From the NCBI RefSeq assembly GCF_026914185.1, contig NC_070564.1, forward strand, positions 3,410,001 through 3,474,000: a stretch of DNA of 64,000 bases, given 5' to 3'. Position 1 is the first letter of the stretch; each line of letters begins with the position of its first letter. Of the stretch, positions 1 to 10,014 are shown in pieces. The position numbers and the translations under genes were made by a program. This DNA comes from Puccinia triticina (taxonomy: Eukaryota; Basidiomycota; Pucciniomycetes; Pucciniales; Pucciniaceae). Below the pieces are notes generated by a model. That model was not told where the DNA came from. It ran no database searches and saw only the letters and a list, made by a program, of their open reading frames with translations.

Positions 1-407
1 AGACCTCTTCCCAGTTCTGAACTTCCTGAGAAGGATTGCAGAGTCTGGAATGTCCTTTTCAAGGAGCCATTCATCCTGATCAGCACTCATACCTTTGTAT
101 CTAGCTAAATACATCATGACATCTCTGTTTTCAACTCTCAATCTTTTCTTTCTTAGAATTTTCTGTATGACTTTATTCTGAGGGTTCTTATCCATAGGGG
201 GAATGACAACTTTAACCTTCTGCCTCAAGGGGAACTTATCTGGGTTGGGGTCTTCCTATGGTTTCACTAAGCTAACAGGGAATGCAGGATGTTTCCTGCT
301 GAACTCTTCAGTCAGTATTACCTCTACAGCATTCTTTCCATGTAAAGCTTTCACAAGGAATGGTCCAGGAAAAGAGTCTCTCATCTTCTTGGGGCCAGAC
401 AAGTTAT
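1..407 (-). pseudogene. Gypsy A integrase C-terminal part and chromodomain
   Basis: Minus-strand translation gives an integrase tail with the GPF motif (RDSFPGPFLVKALHGKNAVE) followed, after an in-frame TAG near 262, by a chromodomain-like segment with YLARYKGMS..DEWLLEKDIPDS near 20-110. The same tail is found in gypsy C at 49186-49674. A frameshift near 418 separates this part from the integrase core. Chromodomains of chromoviruses bind modified histones and steer integration; whether this one worked is not knowable from a broken copy. Confidence 0.8.
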
Positions 408-1082
408 TTAGTTTGCTGTGGATATCACGACTTTATCACCAACTTTAAAGGATGGTTCTTTATGAGTCTTGTCCCATCTTTCTTTATTGTAAGAGGTAGC
501 TTCTGTTATGCATTTTTCAGCATGTTTCCTAGCTTTCTCAAGGATTTCTTCATAGGCAAGAGCAGTAGGATGAATGTCTACAGAGTCTTGTTTCAAGAAA
601 TCTCTGGGAAGGTTTGGGATCCAGCCTTTCTCCAGGATGGCAGGAGGTTTCCCAGTGGTTGAATGTATACTGGTGCAGTAGGCTAGCTCAAGAATTGGTA
701 GAAGTGAGACCCAGTCATGGGTGTATCCATCATTGTCTTTGAATTCCAGCCCATAGGCACAAAATCTCCTGATCATATCCTCAAGTGTCTGGATCATTCT
801 CTCAGCTAGACTATCAGTCTGGGGGTGGTAAGCAGTAGAAAAGGAGAGTTTTGTTCCTAGCATGCTGTGCAAGCCAGTCCAGAATTCAGATGTGAATTTG
901 GAATCTCTGTCAGAGATGATGATTCTGGGGATGCCAGTTCTAGGCATTACTCTGTTCCAAAACAGTATGGCAGTGTCCATGGCAGAATCATCTTTGAAGC
1001 AGGGCACAAATATGGGGGTCTTGGAGTATCTGTCTACTATCACCAAGCAAGCATTGAGACTAGCAGCTCCTCCAGGTGACAA
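408..1082 (-). pseudogene. Gypsy A integrase catalytic core
   Basis: About 225 residues matching the retroviral-type integrase core (rve). All three catalytic acids are visible: D in VIVDRYSK, D in IISDRDSKF and E in [11 protein letters not shown]. The usual YHPQTDG reads YHPQTDS. The upstream boundary is an in-frame TAG at 1092-1094 where related copies read INMDF, so the frame is the same as the zinc-finger part at 1092-1319. The stretch ends at a stop caused by a frameshift just before the GPF domain. The enzyme would join element cDNA ends to chromosomal DNA in the nucleus. Confidence 0.88.
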
Positions 1083-1091
1083 GGAAGCTAC

Positions 1092-1319
1092 CTAATCCAT
1101 GTTAATCACATCCCATGGTTTGGAAGGTTCTTTTATTTTCATGAGCAGCCCAAATGTCTTTCCTGTAGCTTTATTGGCTTTCTGGCATCTATCACAAGAA
1201 GAGCAATATTCACCAGTATCTTGTCTCCAGTTAGCCCACCAAGCAGTATCAGCTACTTTCTCTAAATTCCTGTCTTCAGAAAGATGACCAGAGTAGACAC
1301 TATCATTGCATTCATGCAA
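1092..1319 (-). pseudogene. Gypsy A integrase N-terminal H2C2 zinc-binding domain
   Basis: The pattern ..SGHLSEDRN..WWANW..YCSSCDRCQKANKATGK is the H2C2 integrase zinc finger of Ty3/gypsy pol. The first zinc ligand is altered: this copy reads HECND where gypsy B and C read CHD, so one histidine is lost. It is followed in frame by TAG instead of a phenylalanine codon and then by the catalytic core. The reading frame upstream to about 1416 continues the RNase H-integrase linker after a frameshift near 1440. Confidence 0.82.
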
Positions 1320-1416
1320 GATGGTGTTGATGCTGTCTTTATCAGCAAGAACTAGGACAGAGTTATGCTTTTCTCTGAAGTAGGTGAGGCCATCAAAGAG
1401 AGAGAATCTTCCTTCA

Positions 1417-2266
1417 TCATATAGCTTTCTCCATGGTTCTTGCAGAGATGTTCTTCAATTGGGAATCCTTAGCATCTTTCAACAAGAGCTCAGAAAAGAT
1501 GACAGTGTTTTTATCCTCTTGATATCCCTCTCTAACTGTGTCAAAGAATTCATTTTTGAAGGTAGAGACATGGATGCCCATGATTGGAAATATATCATCA
1601 TCTTTGTCCTCAGGGTCATAAGCTGGGTTACTTGGATCATTTGGCAAATCCCATCTGCTGAGTCCATCTGCATTCTTGTGAATATTCCCATCTCTGTGGA
1701 TTATAGTCATATTGGCTCTGTATTCTTGGATAACAATCTGCCACCTGAGCATGTGTCTGTTGGGGGTCTTCATGTTCAGCAAGGATCTCAAAGCTGTGCA
1801 GTCACTTACAACATGAAAAACACTGCCATCCAAGTAGTAATGGAGTTTCTCTAAGGCCCAGACTGGGCACAAACACTCAAGCTGGCTAGCACCATATCTT
1901 GTCTCACTGTCCTTTAGTTGCCTGGATATGAAAACAATAGGTCCCTCTTTTCTTACTCCATCAATGACTTGGACTTGATGTAAAACAGCATGTAGACCAC
2001 TCATGCTAGCATCTACATACAGTGTGAAGGGATGGGCCCAGTCAGGGAATAATAGCAAGGGAGCAGTGGTCAACTTTTCTTTCAACAAGTTCTAGGCTAC
2101 TATCCTATGATGAGTCATCTCATATATGAGATCAATCCTGGTCAGCTCAGTAAGAGGCTTTGCTATCTCAGCAAACTTCTCGTTGTTCTGTCTGTAATAA
2201 CCAGCAAAACCAAGCAAGGATTGCATTTCTTTCCTACTACTAGGTACAGGCTTTTGGAGGACAGCA
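1417..2266 (-). pseudogene. Gypsy A RT thumb and RNase H
   Basis: The segment near 2110-2260 reads as RT connection (AVLQKPVPSSRKEMQSLLG, GFAGYYRQ), interrupted by TAG at about 2092, then 2088-1417 gives the RNase H fold: YVDAS, SQLECL, SDCTAL and NADGLSRW carry the D-E-D-D acidic residues. It ends in the linker to integrase, where a frameshift near 1440 breaks the frame. RNase H would remove the RNA strand during reverse transcription in the cytoplasmic particle. The RT palm that should precede it is absent because the foreign block begins at 2267. Confidence 0.85.
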
Positions 2267-3190
2267 CACCAGGAAAATTTTCATGTCAACTGGGGGCAGG
2301 TGACGTGAAGGAATCTCCAGTTCAGTCTCCATTCCAACTCCACTCTGAAAAATGGCCCACCACTTGTACTGCTCATTCCAATTTGCAGGTTCATTCATGT
2401 TCAACTCACTTGATGAGTATGTACTCACGTTAGCACGGCTAATTGACTCGGGCCATATTCTGCTCAGAACATGTATGTATATGTATATGTACATACATGA
2501 ATGAGCTGTGCAGTCCTCTTATCTGGTCATCCAGATAGGCCTGTTAGAGCTAGTATACACTTATGCAAGCTTTAGGCTATATCTATGTACTTATCTCACA
2601 TGTACATAGTATCTAGCCTAGTCGGTGACAGGTACCAACCTTAACTGTCACCGACACGCACCTACAGTTCCAGCTCTCCTGTGCCCGGGATCCTCTCTCT
2701 TTCCTCACCGAGATTGGACACCCGGGATTGACACGTGGAGAGCTTACCGCCGCCGGACTGTACTGTGCAGCTTCCGTACCTTCTATAGGGCCTTCCCTCC
2801 ACTTGATGGCCAGTACTCATTCTTGCAAAGACACAGGGACCTTGAGGCGGACTCACCCTTTTAACTCTCCTCCCAAACACGATCTCTGTGTCTGAAATCA
2901 GGGTCTCCTGGGATTGCCAGACTCACAGGCACGCGTGTAGTCTGACACCTTGGCCCTTGCACAGTGCAAGGGCCAAGAGGACCCGCTCGGCTAACCTCTC
3001 CTCCCTTACGGACACCTCTTGGCCCTTGCTCTCAGGGGACCTCAAGCCAATGCAATGCCGTTAGGAGGGGAATCCCTAGCGGATTGAGGACCACACCTTC
3101 CCCCAACCCCCACACAGGAGTCTTGGAGTTTGCCTCCCGGGCTCTCGGGACTCCCTTGGCGCCGCAGTATAGCGCCAAACCTGTGAGACT
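2267..3190. other. GC-rich foreign block replacing the RT core of gypsy A
   Basis: About 0.9 kb unrelated to gypsy. Gypsy homology stops at 2266 inside RT and resumes at 3191, about 190 codons upstream in the protein, so RT sequence was lost as well as foreign DNA gained. The block begins CACCAGGAAAA at 2267, the same eleven bases that begin the foldback elements elsewhere here, but no matching end is visible. Its right half (2640-3190) is GC-rich and contains a GTCGGTGACAG/CTGTCACCGAC inverted repeat (2621-2655) and a 29-base hairpin (2949-2977). No protein is recognised. Confidence 0.6.
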
Positions 3191-3916
3191 TTTGGGGCTG
3201 GCAGGATAAGGAGGTCTTCTGAGAAGAGGAGGATAAGGCCTTTCAGTTGTTGGTTTGAGGTGAACTTCATGGCCTTTAATGGCACCAAGGGGCTGGTTGG
3301 TGTTGTAGAAGGCAAGGTTGTTATTGTAGAGGACTTCAAACAGCTTCTCCTTTTGCTCAATAGTCAACTTATCACTGAACTTGGCTTCACAGAGTTCTTC
3401 TACAATGAATTGCTGCAGTTGAAGATGGGACTTCTTTACAGCAGAAATTTCATTGGAAGGACTCATTTTCTCCAGACGATGAGACTTAAAGCTGAATTTC
3501 TTCCTCTTGTTCTCATTTCCAATGGTAAAGAATCTCTCTTTGCTGTTTGTGATATCAAAGTCATAAAGAGACATGTAATCATTTCCAAGGATAAGGTAGT
3601 TTATTCTTGCATTTTTCATAACTACAAATTCTGCTAGAATTCTAATGGAACCTTTAGTGTGAGGAAAAACCAAAGCCATTTCTATTATGCCCATTGGCTG
3701 TAATTGGTCACTACAGCTGTGAAATTTAGCATGGTTGATTGGCATGAGCTTGTTTTCCCATTCTGGTATTATATAATCTAGCAATCTGTTACTGATGATT
3801 GAGCAAGAAGCTCCACTATCAAGAAGACATGAGTGTTCTCTGGATTCAATGAGGACAGTAGTGAGATTTGCTTTTCCAGTAAGATGAGCTTTTCCTCTAT
3901 CAGGTTTACATTTCAT
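3191..3916 (-). pseudogene. Gypsy A aspartic protease and start of RT
   Basis: Contains the retropepsin-like active-site stretch CLLDSGASCSIIS followed by the flap-side motif LILGNDYMSLYDFDI, then a linker and the conserved RT entry GHEVHLKPTTERPYPPLLRR..YPASPKS, where gypsy homology is cut by the foreign block. The protease would cleave the gag-pol precursor. The reading frame continues unbroken from the gag part at 3959-4465 except for one TAG at about 3959. Open translation beyond 3190 is fusion sequence without gypsy similarity. Confidence 0.85.
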
Positions 3917-3958
3917 GAGTCTAGCATCCTCTATGTGGGAAGACTGGCAGTATTTGTC

Positions 3959-4465
3959 CTAGGTCTGAGGTTGATGAGTTTCAGCTTGAATTTCAGCAAT
4001 GGAGAAGTCTTGGTTTATCTCACACTCTACAGAATGTGCTCCAAAATCAAAATCAACTAAGGGATCATAATTGGCACCATTTCCATTGTCCATGGCAAGA
4101 ATCATGTGATTGGTTCTATGATTCTCTTCCTCTTCATCTAGTTCTGATTCAGACTTTTGTGGCTCACCTTGATCTTCTCCATTGTCACTCTTTGGATCAT
4201 CATCATCATCCATTCCTACATTGTTGATCCTGTTCTTCTTCTTAGGGCATTCCCTGGAGAAGTGGCTGGTTTTTTTGCAGAAATGACATACAAGTTTTTC
4301 TTTTTCAGGGGCAGAGACAGGATTACTTTTTGAAGAGGACTCAGTTGGCTTATCAGCTTTCTCAGGGGCAGGATCATTTCTCCATTGGGATCTGTTTGGA
4401 GCATTATAAACAGGTTTGTTCCTTTTCATGACTCTGTCTATGACATCTTCAGCAATTATAACCAT
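3959..4465 (-). pseudogene. Gypsy A gag nucleocapsid with zinc knuckle
   Basis: A CCHC-type knuckle reads CHFCKKTSHFSREC (C-x2-C-x4-H-x4-C) followed by an acidic spacer rich in D and E (positions near 4100-4215). This binds element RNA in the virus-like particle. It overlaps the capsid part (4449-5094) in another frame, so a frameshift separates the two. The in-frame stop TAG at the end leads straight into the protease part. Confidence 0.83.
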
Positions 4466-5094
4466 GTTTCAGTAGCATCTCTTGTGTATCTGCTTTTAAC
4501 AGCATGCCCAAGATTTGGAGCCCAAGATTTGGAGGGCATTGCTTTAAGATCTTCTCACAAATGAGATACTCACTGAGCTCAGGTTGATAAGATTTCAGTC
4601 TTTCTCTTTGAGTACCAAACCATTTGTGGACTTTTCTCCCATCATAAGCAAAGTCATTGCTTTTAAACTCCTGTTGCAGCTTCCATTTCCAGTTCTCAGT
4701 ACCAAACTTATTTCTAATGGCATTCTTCCACCAAGCCCAAGATTTGTTCCCATACTTGTCTCTGATGCCAAGGCACCAATTTCTAGCAGTATCAGTCAAC
4801 AGGATTGTCAATCTACTGATTATCATATTGTCTAGCATCAAGTAATCTCTAACAAGGATGCCAGTGTTTTCAATCCATAGCTCATGGTTGTAAGGCAATT
4901 CTCCAGAGAATTTCTCCCAATCACTGTTCTTAGGTATACCTTTCCACAATTCCTTCTTCATCTCAAAGTCCACTGGATCATGATCAATACAAGGGAATTC
5001 ATCTTTTCGCACTGCATTTGCATCATTGCTTGCTGGTTTAGAGAAGTTATCTCTAGCTGGTCTTTGAGGGTCAGGAGTACTCTAGTTTCTTGAT
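4449..5094 (-). pseudogene. Gypsy A gag capsid region
   Basis: Minus-strand protein with the retrotransposon gag pattern W..F.G..YNHELWI..., ARNWCLGIRDKYG, SWAWWKNAIRNKFG, and QRERLKSYQPEL, matching the corresponding segment of gypsy C (NIWYNNRKKEVQG, PKDWAFWKAEIIKKYS). The frame can be followed upstream of the methionine at 5012 to about 5094, so the true start is lost. The protein would build the particle shell. Confidence 0.78.
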
Positions 5095-5280
5095 GCTGCT
5101 CATGATGGAAATTCTGGAAAGGTAACAGATGTGGCGACTGATCTCTGTCATCTGGTATTACAAAGGAGCATTCACCTAGTGCGCAATGTCAAATCAATGA
5201 AAGATATGTCACTGTATCTCCTCTTAAATTGTTCAAATCTGTTGTGCTCATTTGCATGAAGATCATTGATCTGATTACCA

Positions 5281-5694
5281 ATGGATAGTTGTTGCTCACT
5301 TTCTCCTCAAAGTCTTTCAGATTCTGACCAATTGTATCCATGTTGGAATGACATTGGGATTAATATTAATTCTAGCAAAAGTGATCCAGTGACTAAAATA
5401 GATCCTGAACTACAAAAACAAATATTGTCTTTCAAAGCAGATTATTTGAATCAAGCAATTGTTAATAATGATCTTAATGACAGTCAGAAAATGGACATTC
5501 TGAAAATATGCTTTGATAACAAAAAGGCCTTTTGTACCTATTGGGAATATCAAAGGTCAAGACATGAGTATAGATTTGACTGTACAAGCACATTATCCCC
5601 CTATGTTGAGGAAAGCAGCTTACACTTCAAGTCCTAAGTCCAGAGAAGCTCTTGAGAATCATATCAATGAGTTACTAGACCTCAGAGTCATTAG
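5281..5694 (+). pseudogene. Gypsy B pol fragment: linker and start of RT
   Basis: First frame ends in KMDILKICFDNKKAF, matching the linker that precedes RT in gypsy C; after a one-base shift near 5520 the protein continues PIGNIKGQDMSIDL, YPPMLRKAAYTSSPKS, REALENHINELLDLRVIS, the conserved entry into RT. It stops at the junction with the copia LTR at 5695. Sequence 5100-5280 between gypsy A and this piece shows no recognisable coding content. Confidence 0.78.
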
Positions 5695-5827
5695 TGTTGT
5701 AACCTAATCAATAGGTTACACTCCGTGACACTTGCTAGACATCTGAGACCAATATTTGAACCCGGAAGACAAGCTGCAGAGCTTGTCTTCCCAATGCTTC
5801 ACCAATATATTGTTTCTTGTCTGTTCA
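5695..5827 (+). repeat. 5' LTR of outer copia
   Basis: Begins TGTTGTAACC and ends TGTTCA directly before the primer-binding site; TG...CA ends. At 133 bp it is very short for an LTR but the inner copia LTRs are 135 bp and share the TGTTGTRAC start. It should carry the promoter for the element RNA; no clear TATA box was assigned. The 3' partner is deleted. Confidence 0.75.
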
Positions 5828-5838
5828 GGTTATGAGCC
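5828..5838 (+). promoter_or_regulatory. Primer-binding site, half initiator-tRNA type (outer copia)
   Basis: GGTTATGAGCC abuts the LTR. It is complementary to the anticodon arm of fungal initiator tRNA-Met (GGCTCATAACC), not to a tRNA 3' CCA end. Copia and Ty5 are known to prime with a half tRNA-iMet cut in the anticodon loop. The identical 11-mer is present in the inner copia (13024-13034). Confidence 0.75.
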
Positions 5839-6336
5839 TGTAAATCTCGCTCAAAACGACCGAATCGTTTTCTTTCTATATACATCATTATTGATGAGGT
5901 AGCTCAGTTTAGAGCGTAATCAACCTGCCTCAACCTATTCTTTCCTCTATCCCAGGTATCCCAGTGTAGGGTATAATCAGCCTGGATTTTCTTAGTTTTT
6001 TGCATATCAATCTTCCACCATTCTCCAATCAACAGTTTCTTTGGATCAACAGGCGTCGGGCGTTGCTTATCCGGTCAACTTTGTTCTTCCTGTTTTTCCC
6101 CACATCTCTCTCTGATTGAGGAAGCTTGAGTACATAACGATAAAGCTAAGCGGTACGCCAAAACTGTGAAAGTCTGTCCCCTGGCACGGTACAGAGCTTA
6201 GACGTTATCTTGCAGCGACCAAAGATCTACTCCCTCTCTTTAAAACTTTCCGGAGAACTCAGTTGATCGAGTAAGTGATTCCCGGTTGCCTGTAGATTCT
6301 GAGTAACTCTGATCTTCTTCTCTTCCCTCCCGGTTT
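5839..6336 (+). other. Untranslated leader of outer copia with tRNA D-arm-like box
   Basis: About 0.5 kb between primer-binding site and gag. At 5897-5920 it contains GGTAGCTCAGTTTAGAGCG, which matches the D-arm/A-box of a tRNA; the inner copia leader has the same motif (12918-12941, minus). No B box or anticodon arm accompanies it. Another shared piece is TAAAGCTAAGCGG near 6142. Confidence 0.5.
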
Positions 6337-6567
6337 ATGTCAAACCAACAACAATCGGGCAGGAACGAACCCTCTGGACAACGATTATCCAACTCTTCCG
6401 CTTGGTCTGGACGCTCATCACTTGCCGGTCTCAACGGTCAGGAACTTATCGACGCAGTTGCGGCTTCAATTCAGAACACCCCGGCAGCGATCGCAAGAAT
6501 CTTTGGATCCTCTAGGGATGTCGTGGACGGCAATCACCAGAATTCTCCAACAGCAGCCGGTGAAGAC
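6337..6567 (+). pseudogene. Outer copia gag, N-terminal part
   Basis: Open from ATG at 6337 for 77 codons to the insertion point of the inner copia. The composition (Q, S, G rich, then LIDAVAASIQNTPAAI) resembles the N-terminus of the inner copia gag only loosely. Its last two codons GAA GAC contain the AAGAC that was duplicated. Translation in the right-hand flank resumes in the same frame at 13175. Confidence 0.72.
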
Positions 6568-6702
6568 TATACGGACTCAGCGGGTGATAATCGTGTATAT
6601 TCCACGTGGTGGTGTTCCTCCGCCCAGGATTGTCCCGGGATGAGGAACCTCAGCCGTGCTGCGGCAAGTCTGAGAGATGTATGTGACATCTATGTTACAA
6701 CA
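6568..6702 (-). repeat. 3' LTR of inner copia
   Basis: Minus strand begins TGTTGTAACATAGATG and ends GAGTCCGTATA, so the ends are TG...TA rather than TG...CA. It matches 13035-13169 at 129 of 135 positions. On its plus-strand left side is the target duplication AAGAC. Confidence 0.92.
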
Positions 6703-6713
6703 CCCCCCCTCTC
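6703..6713 (-). promoter_or_regulatory. Polypurine tract of inner copia
   Basis: GAGAGGGGGGG on the minus strand directly upstream of the 3' LTR; the expected primer for plus-strand DNA synthesis. Confidence 0.8.
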
Positions 6714-6817
6714 GCCGCACACACTGCCGTACGTACATACAAATCAAAGACAGAAGAAGAAAGAAAAAAAGAAAAAAAACATGTTAGGAATATAGAGAGA
6801 TGAAGAAAAACCCAAAA

Positions 6818-8707
6818 TCATGTTTCCCCCAAAACTAGAGACCCCAGTCTGGAGAATACCTCTGGACCTAAACTTTTAGTAAAAATATCAGCAATCTGGT
6901 CTTTTGTGCCTACCCAATGTAAAGCTGTCTTCTTTTGAAATAGAGCTTTGTTCGTGATGTAGAAATCCCTGTCCGAGTGCCTAGTTCTCTTGTTAGAAGC
7001 ATCATCAGTAGAAACTTTTATAGCAGACTGGTTGTCAGAATGCAAATGGCCAAGGAAATCAGTCTTTAGAATGTCACGAAGTAAATGTCTCACCCATAGT
7101 GTTTGCCTGGTTGCAACCCCCAGTGCCATGTATTCAGCATGACACGTAGAGGATGCTACGGCTGCCTGCCGCCTTGCAACCCACAAGATTGGGCAGTTCA
7201 GGAAAGAAATAAACACCCCGTAAGCTGACCTACCAAATTCACCACCCCATGACGCATCACAAAACGTCTTGAGTGGCTTGTTGTCTGTGGTCGGAAATAG
7301 GCATAACTTTTTATCTGCAGTACCGGCGACATACCCTATTAGGTGTTTCAGCCCCTTCCAGTGTGTTACTCCGGGTTTTGCCGAAAACCTGGCCAGGTAG
7401 TTCACCGCAAAACAAATGTCTGGTCTAGTGCCTACTGCCAGGTAACTAAGTGTGCCTATCACCAACAAATATTTCCCGGACTGCTTGGGATCCCCGTCAG
7501 GGTCTGTCACTCCGTTATATCCTGGAGGGAGTGGAGTACGAGAGATCGTCGTACCATCCCATTCTGACTCTAGCAGGCCTTTCACCAGGTTCTTTTGACA
7601 GAGTGAGAAACCTTTTTCACTACGGTCAACATTGAGTCCAACTATAGCGTTCAACTGATGACTCCACTTGATTTTCAGGATATCACAGAGGTCTTTTTTG
7701 AGTTTCTTCAGGAGTTCTTTGCTGGATGCCGTCACTACTCCGTCATCTACATGAAGCCAAATCACTCCATGTGAAGTCGGGTGGCGGAGGATATAAAGGG
7801 AATTGTCGTACTGTGACGGCACATAGTCCAGGTTTTCAAGCACTTGCTTTAGGTGGAGCCACCAGCACCGCACTGCCTGCCTCGTTCCATATAAGGCCTT
7901 CTTCAGCAGTAGCGCGTGCCCGGGTGGGACAACCATTCCCTCTGGTGGTTCAATCCACACCTCCTTATCAATTGGTGAATTAAGGTATGCTGCAACAAAA
8001 TCAAAACTGTGTACTGGCCATCCGTTTGCAGCCGCTACCGTAAGGAGCAGTCTAAGCGCTACAAAAGTGGCAGTAGGAGCGAAAGTTTCTAAGAAATCTG
8101 TTCCTGCAACCTGTGTGAAACCTTTTGCTACAAAACGCGCCTTGAACCTGACTCCTGAGCCATCCACATCAGGCTTTACAGCAAAAACCCACCGCCCATT
8201 CAGAACTTTCTTGTCCGGTGGTTGTAGTCCCAGGAGCCAGACTTTCATTTGCTCTAGATTGCTAAGTTCCACCGCAATAGCCTTGGACCAGGCATCCTTT
8301 TCCGGTGATCTCATTGCCTGCTTAAAAGTCGATGGCACTGAGATAGAGTAAAATTGACATAACTCTATTATTTTGTCAACAATCAGTTCCTGATCATGGA
8401 ACTCTATTTCTCTCGAGAAATCACCCAGTTCTATCAGGTTCATTACAAAGTCAACTGAAAGTTTCTTGTCCGGTTCTGGCTGAGCTGGAGCCGCTTCTTT
8501 CCCAGTTTCAGGAATATCTATGAAATGCGCCTTGTCTTCGTCAACAAATCTGGCCATGGCTGAAGATATGAACTTTTTCTCTTCTGGAAGCCAGAAAAGC
8601 CATCCTTTGCTAGCTTCCAAATGACCTATGACCTGTCCTCGGAAAGCTCTAGGATCCAGCTTTTTGCCTCTTTTCAGGAGGGATATGCACATAAGCATAG
8701 CTTCCAA
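6818..8707 (-). CDS. Inner copia pol: reverse transcriptase and RNase H
   Basis: 629 codons open. The first about 60 residues are the end of the integrase region, then the copia RT (RVT_2) starts near residue 165 (LNGRWVFAVKPDVDG, RFKARFVAKGFTQ) with the palm motif FDFVAAYLNS and the active site LHVDDG, a H for Y variant of YVDD. RNase H follows with CDASWGGE, ASSTCHAEYMAL, LHSDNQSAI and ends HWVGTKDQIADIFTKSLG, typical of copia. It overlaps the integrase part (8649-9824) in another frame, so a frameshift near 8680 separates them. The stretch itself is long and clean, and ends 105 bp before the polypurine tract. Confidence 0.93.
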   Translation of the reverse strand: MEAMLMCISLLKRGKKLDPRAFRGQVIGHLEASKGWLFWLPEEKKFISSAMARFVDEDKAHFIDIPETGKEAAPAQPEPDKKLSVDFVMNLIELGDFSREIEFHDQELIVDKIIELCQFYSISVPSTFKQAMRSPEKDAWSKAIAVELSNLEQMKVWLLGLQPPDKKVLNGRWVFAVKPDVDGSGVRFKARFVAKGFTQVAGTDFLETFAPTATFVALRLLLTVAAANGWPVHSFDFVAAYLNSPIDKEVWIEPPEGMVVPPGHALLLKKALYGTRQAVRCWWLHLKQVLENLDYVPSQYDNSLYILRHPTSHGVIWLHVDDGVVTASSKELLKKLKKDLCDILKIKWSHQLNAIVGLNVDRSEKGFSLCQKNLVKGLLESEWDGTTISRTPLPPGYNGVTDPDGDPKQSGKYLLVIGTLSYLAVGTRPDICFAVNYLARFSAKPGVTHWKGLKHLIGYVAGTADKKLCLFPTTDNKPLKTFCDASWGGEFGRSAYGVFISFLNCPILWVARRQAAVASSTCHAEYMALGVATRQTLWVRHLLRDILKTDFLGHLHSDNQSAIKVSTDDASNKRTRHSDRDFYITNKALFQKKTALHWVGTKDQIADIFTKSLGPEVFSRLGSLVLGET

Positions 8708-9824
8708 AAGCTCGGAAAGAGTCGAATTGAGGTTTTACGCTAAATAGTGCTTCATAAGGAGTCATTTTCCCACTGGAGCTGTTGGGAATGCGGTTCAAAA
8801 TGTGTCCTGCCCACAGGAACGCATAATTCCAGAATTCACGAGGAAGATTGCTGTCTGACAGCACCGTCCGGGCCATGGCTTGAATAGTCCTATTGAAACG
8901 CTCTATCATCCCATTCTGGTAATGGTGATACGGTAGAGCCCGCTCTGTGTGAATTCCTTTGGATGAGAGAAAACCTTCTAGTGACTTATTGGCAAATTCC
9001 CCGCCGTTGTTGCTCCTCAGAACTTTGACCTTCAGTCCAGTGACCCTTTCTAACTTATTAATCAAGTCAATTATTGCTGCATTTGCATCCGATTTTGCCT
9101 TCAATATTTTGACAAAACAATAGCCCGTTGCTACGTCACGCATTGTGAGGATATAGTTCCCTCCATCTACTGCTGTTACTTGGAAAGGGCCAACTAGATC
9201 TGCCGCCCATATCTCCATTTTTTCTGCCTTGCGCTGACTTGAACCTAGGGGATTAACCTTAGTGGACTTGTTAATCATACACGTAGGAAAGTGTATCGCC
9301 CCTGGTGGAAGTTCTTTTGGCAAACCCAGGCCTACTTTTTCTTTTATCAGTCTTCTAATCACGCAAAGACCAGCGTGACCAAACACACGATGCCAAAACA
9401 GTAGTCTCTTCTTGTTGTTAGTCAGAGAAGGCTGTTTCCACTCCTGGACAGACGTCTGTGGAACTGGCTCTTTGAAAAGATTAGATCCTACTTCTTTTGC
9501 TCTTGCGGCCTGAAAGGATAGACCCTCTGGAGGCACCTCTGTTGTTTCAGAAGATTTGCAAGAATTTTGGGCTATGGAAACAGGAAAAGCAATTTTGATC
9601 CCGGCAACAGTTACGGGTTGATGTAAAGTTGACACATATGAGGCCTTGGATTGAGAGAAAGATTCAGGACTTGAGACAGAGGTAGAAAAAGAATTCATGA
9701 GGGAATAGGGGAAATAGCAACACAAGAGGATGAGAGGTTTGTAGAAGAGAGGAAAAAGGAGACATCGCCATCTGCCCCGCCGCCAAACTGATTGGTTTTT
9801 ACCAGAGGATGTGGGATACACCAT
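8649..9824 (-). pseudogene. Inner copia pol: GAG-pre-integrase and integrase
   Basis: The pre-integrase zinc finger (FWHRVFGHAG...HFPTCMINKSTK, second cysteine altered) precedes the rve core. Catalytic positions read D in WAADLVGPF, N in VLRSNNGGEF where D is expected, and E in NGMIERFNRT, so the second catalytic aspartate is lost and this integrase should be dead. The C-terminal part ends FGSYAYVHIPPEKR before the frameshift into the RT frame. The first about 60 residues of this open stretch are out-of-frame translation; the true frame upstream is that of 9695-9946. Confidence 0.88.
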
Positions 9825-9946
9825 TGGTTACGTTTTCTTTCCATCACACAGCTGAAAGCAAACTTGCATTTTTCGGAGTAGATATCAAAAGCGTCTCTGT
9901 TGTTGTCATAGAACACGAGCGCATTAGCTTTCCGCAAGGCTGCCAT
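9695..9946 (-). pseudogene. Inner copia pol: protease-integrase junction
   Basis: MAALRKANALVFYDNNRDAF matches the end of the outer copia protease (SLVALVKAN, 15103-15127) and runs toward the pre-integrase domain. Upstream in the same frame to 10014 one reads GVLYCKEA, a TGA, then STLISMAALRKAN, equal to GVLFCERASSTLISLVALVKAN in the outer copy read across the stop. This shows that the foldback element at 10015-10887 sits inside the protease region. A frameshift near 9800 leads into the integrase frame. Confidence 0.75.
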
Positions 9947-10014
9947 AGAGATCAGGGTAGATCAAGCCTCCTTACAGTAAAGCACACCTCGGAGTACAAT
10001 TAGACGCCCGCTAG

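Larger units (their letters stand above)
1..5100 (-). mobile_element. Ty3/gypsy chromovirus A, decayed, 3' end outside window
   Basis: Read on the minus strand the order is gag, zinc knuckle, protease, start of RT, a foreign block, RNase H, integrase zinc finger, integrase core, chromodomain, the standard Ty3/gypsy chromovirus order. Every module is open only over short stretches; I count at least three frameshifts and several in-frame stops. The central RT (fingers/palm with the YxDD site) is missing and replaced by 2267-3190. No LTR is seen: the 3' LTR would lie left of base 1, and the 5' LTR and gag start are lost near 5100-5280. Closely related at protein level to elements B and C of this window, which served as guides. 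Confidence 0.9.

Noticed and set aside
5897..5935. Possible tRNA gene
   Set aside because: Only a D-arm/A-box-like segment is present; no T arm, anticodon arm or acceptor stem follows.
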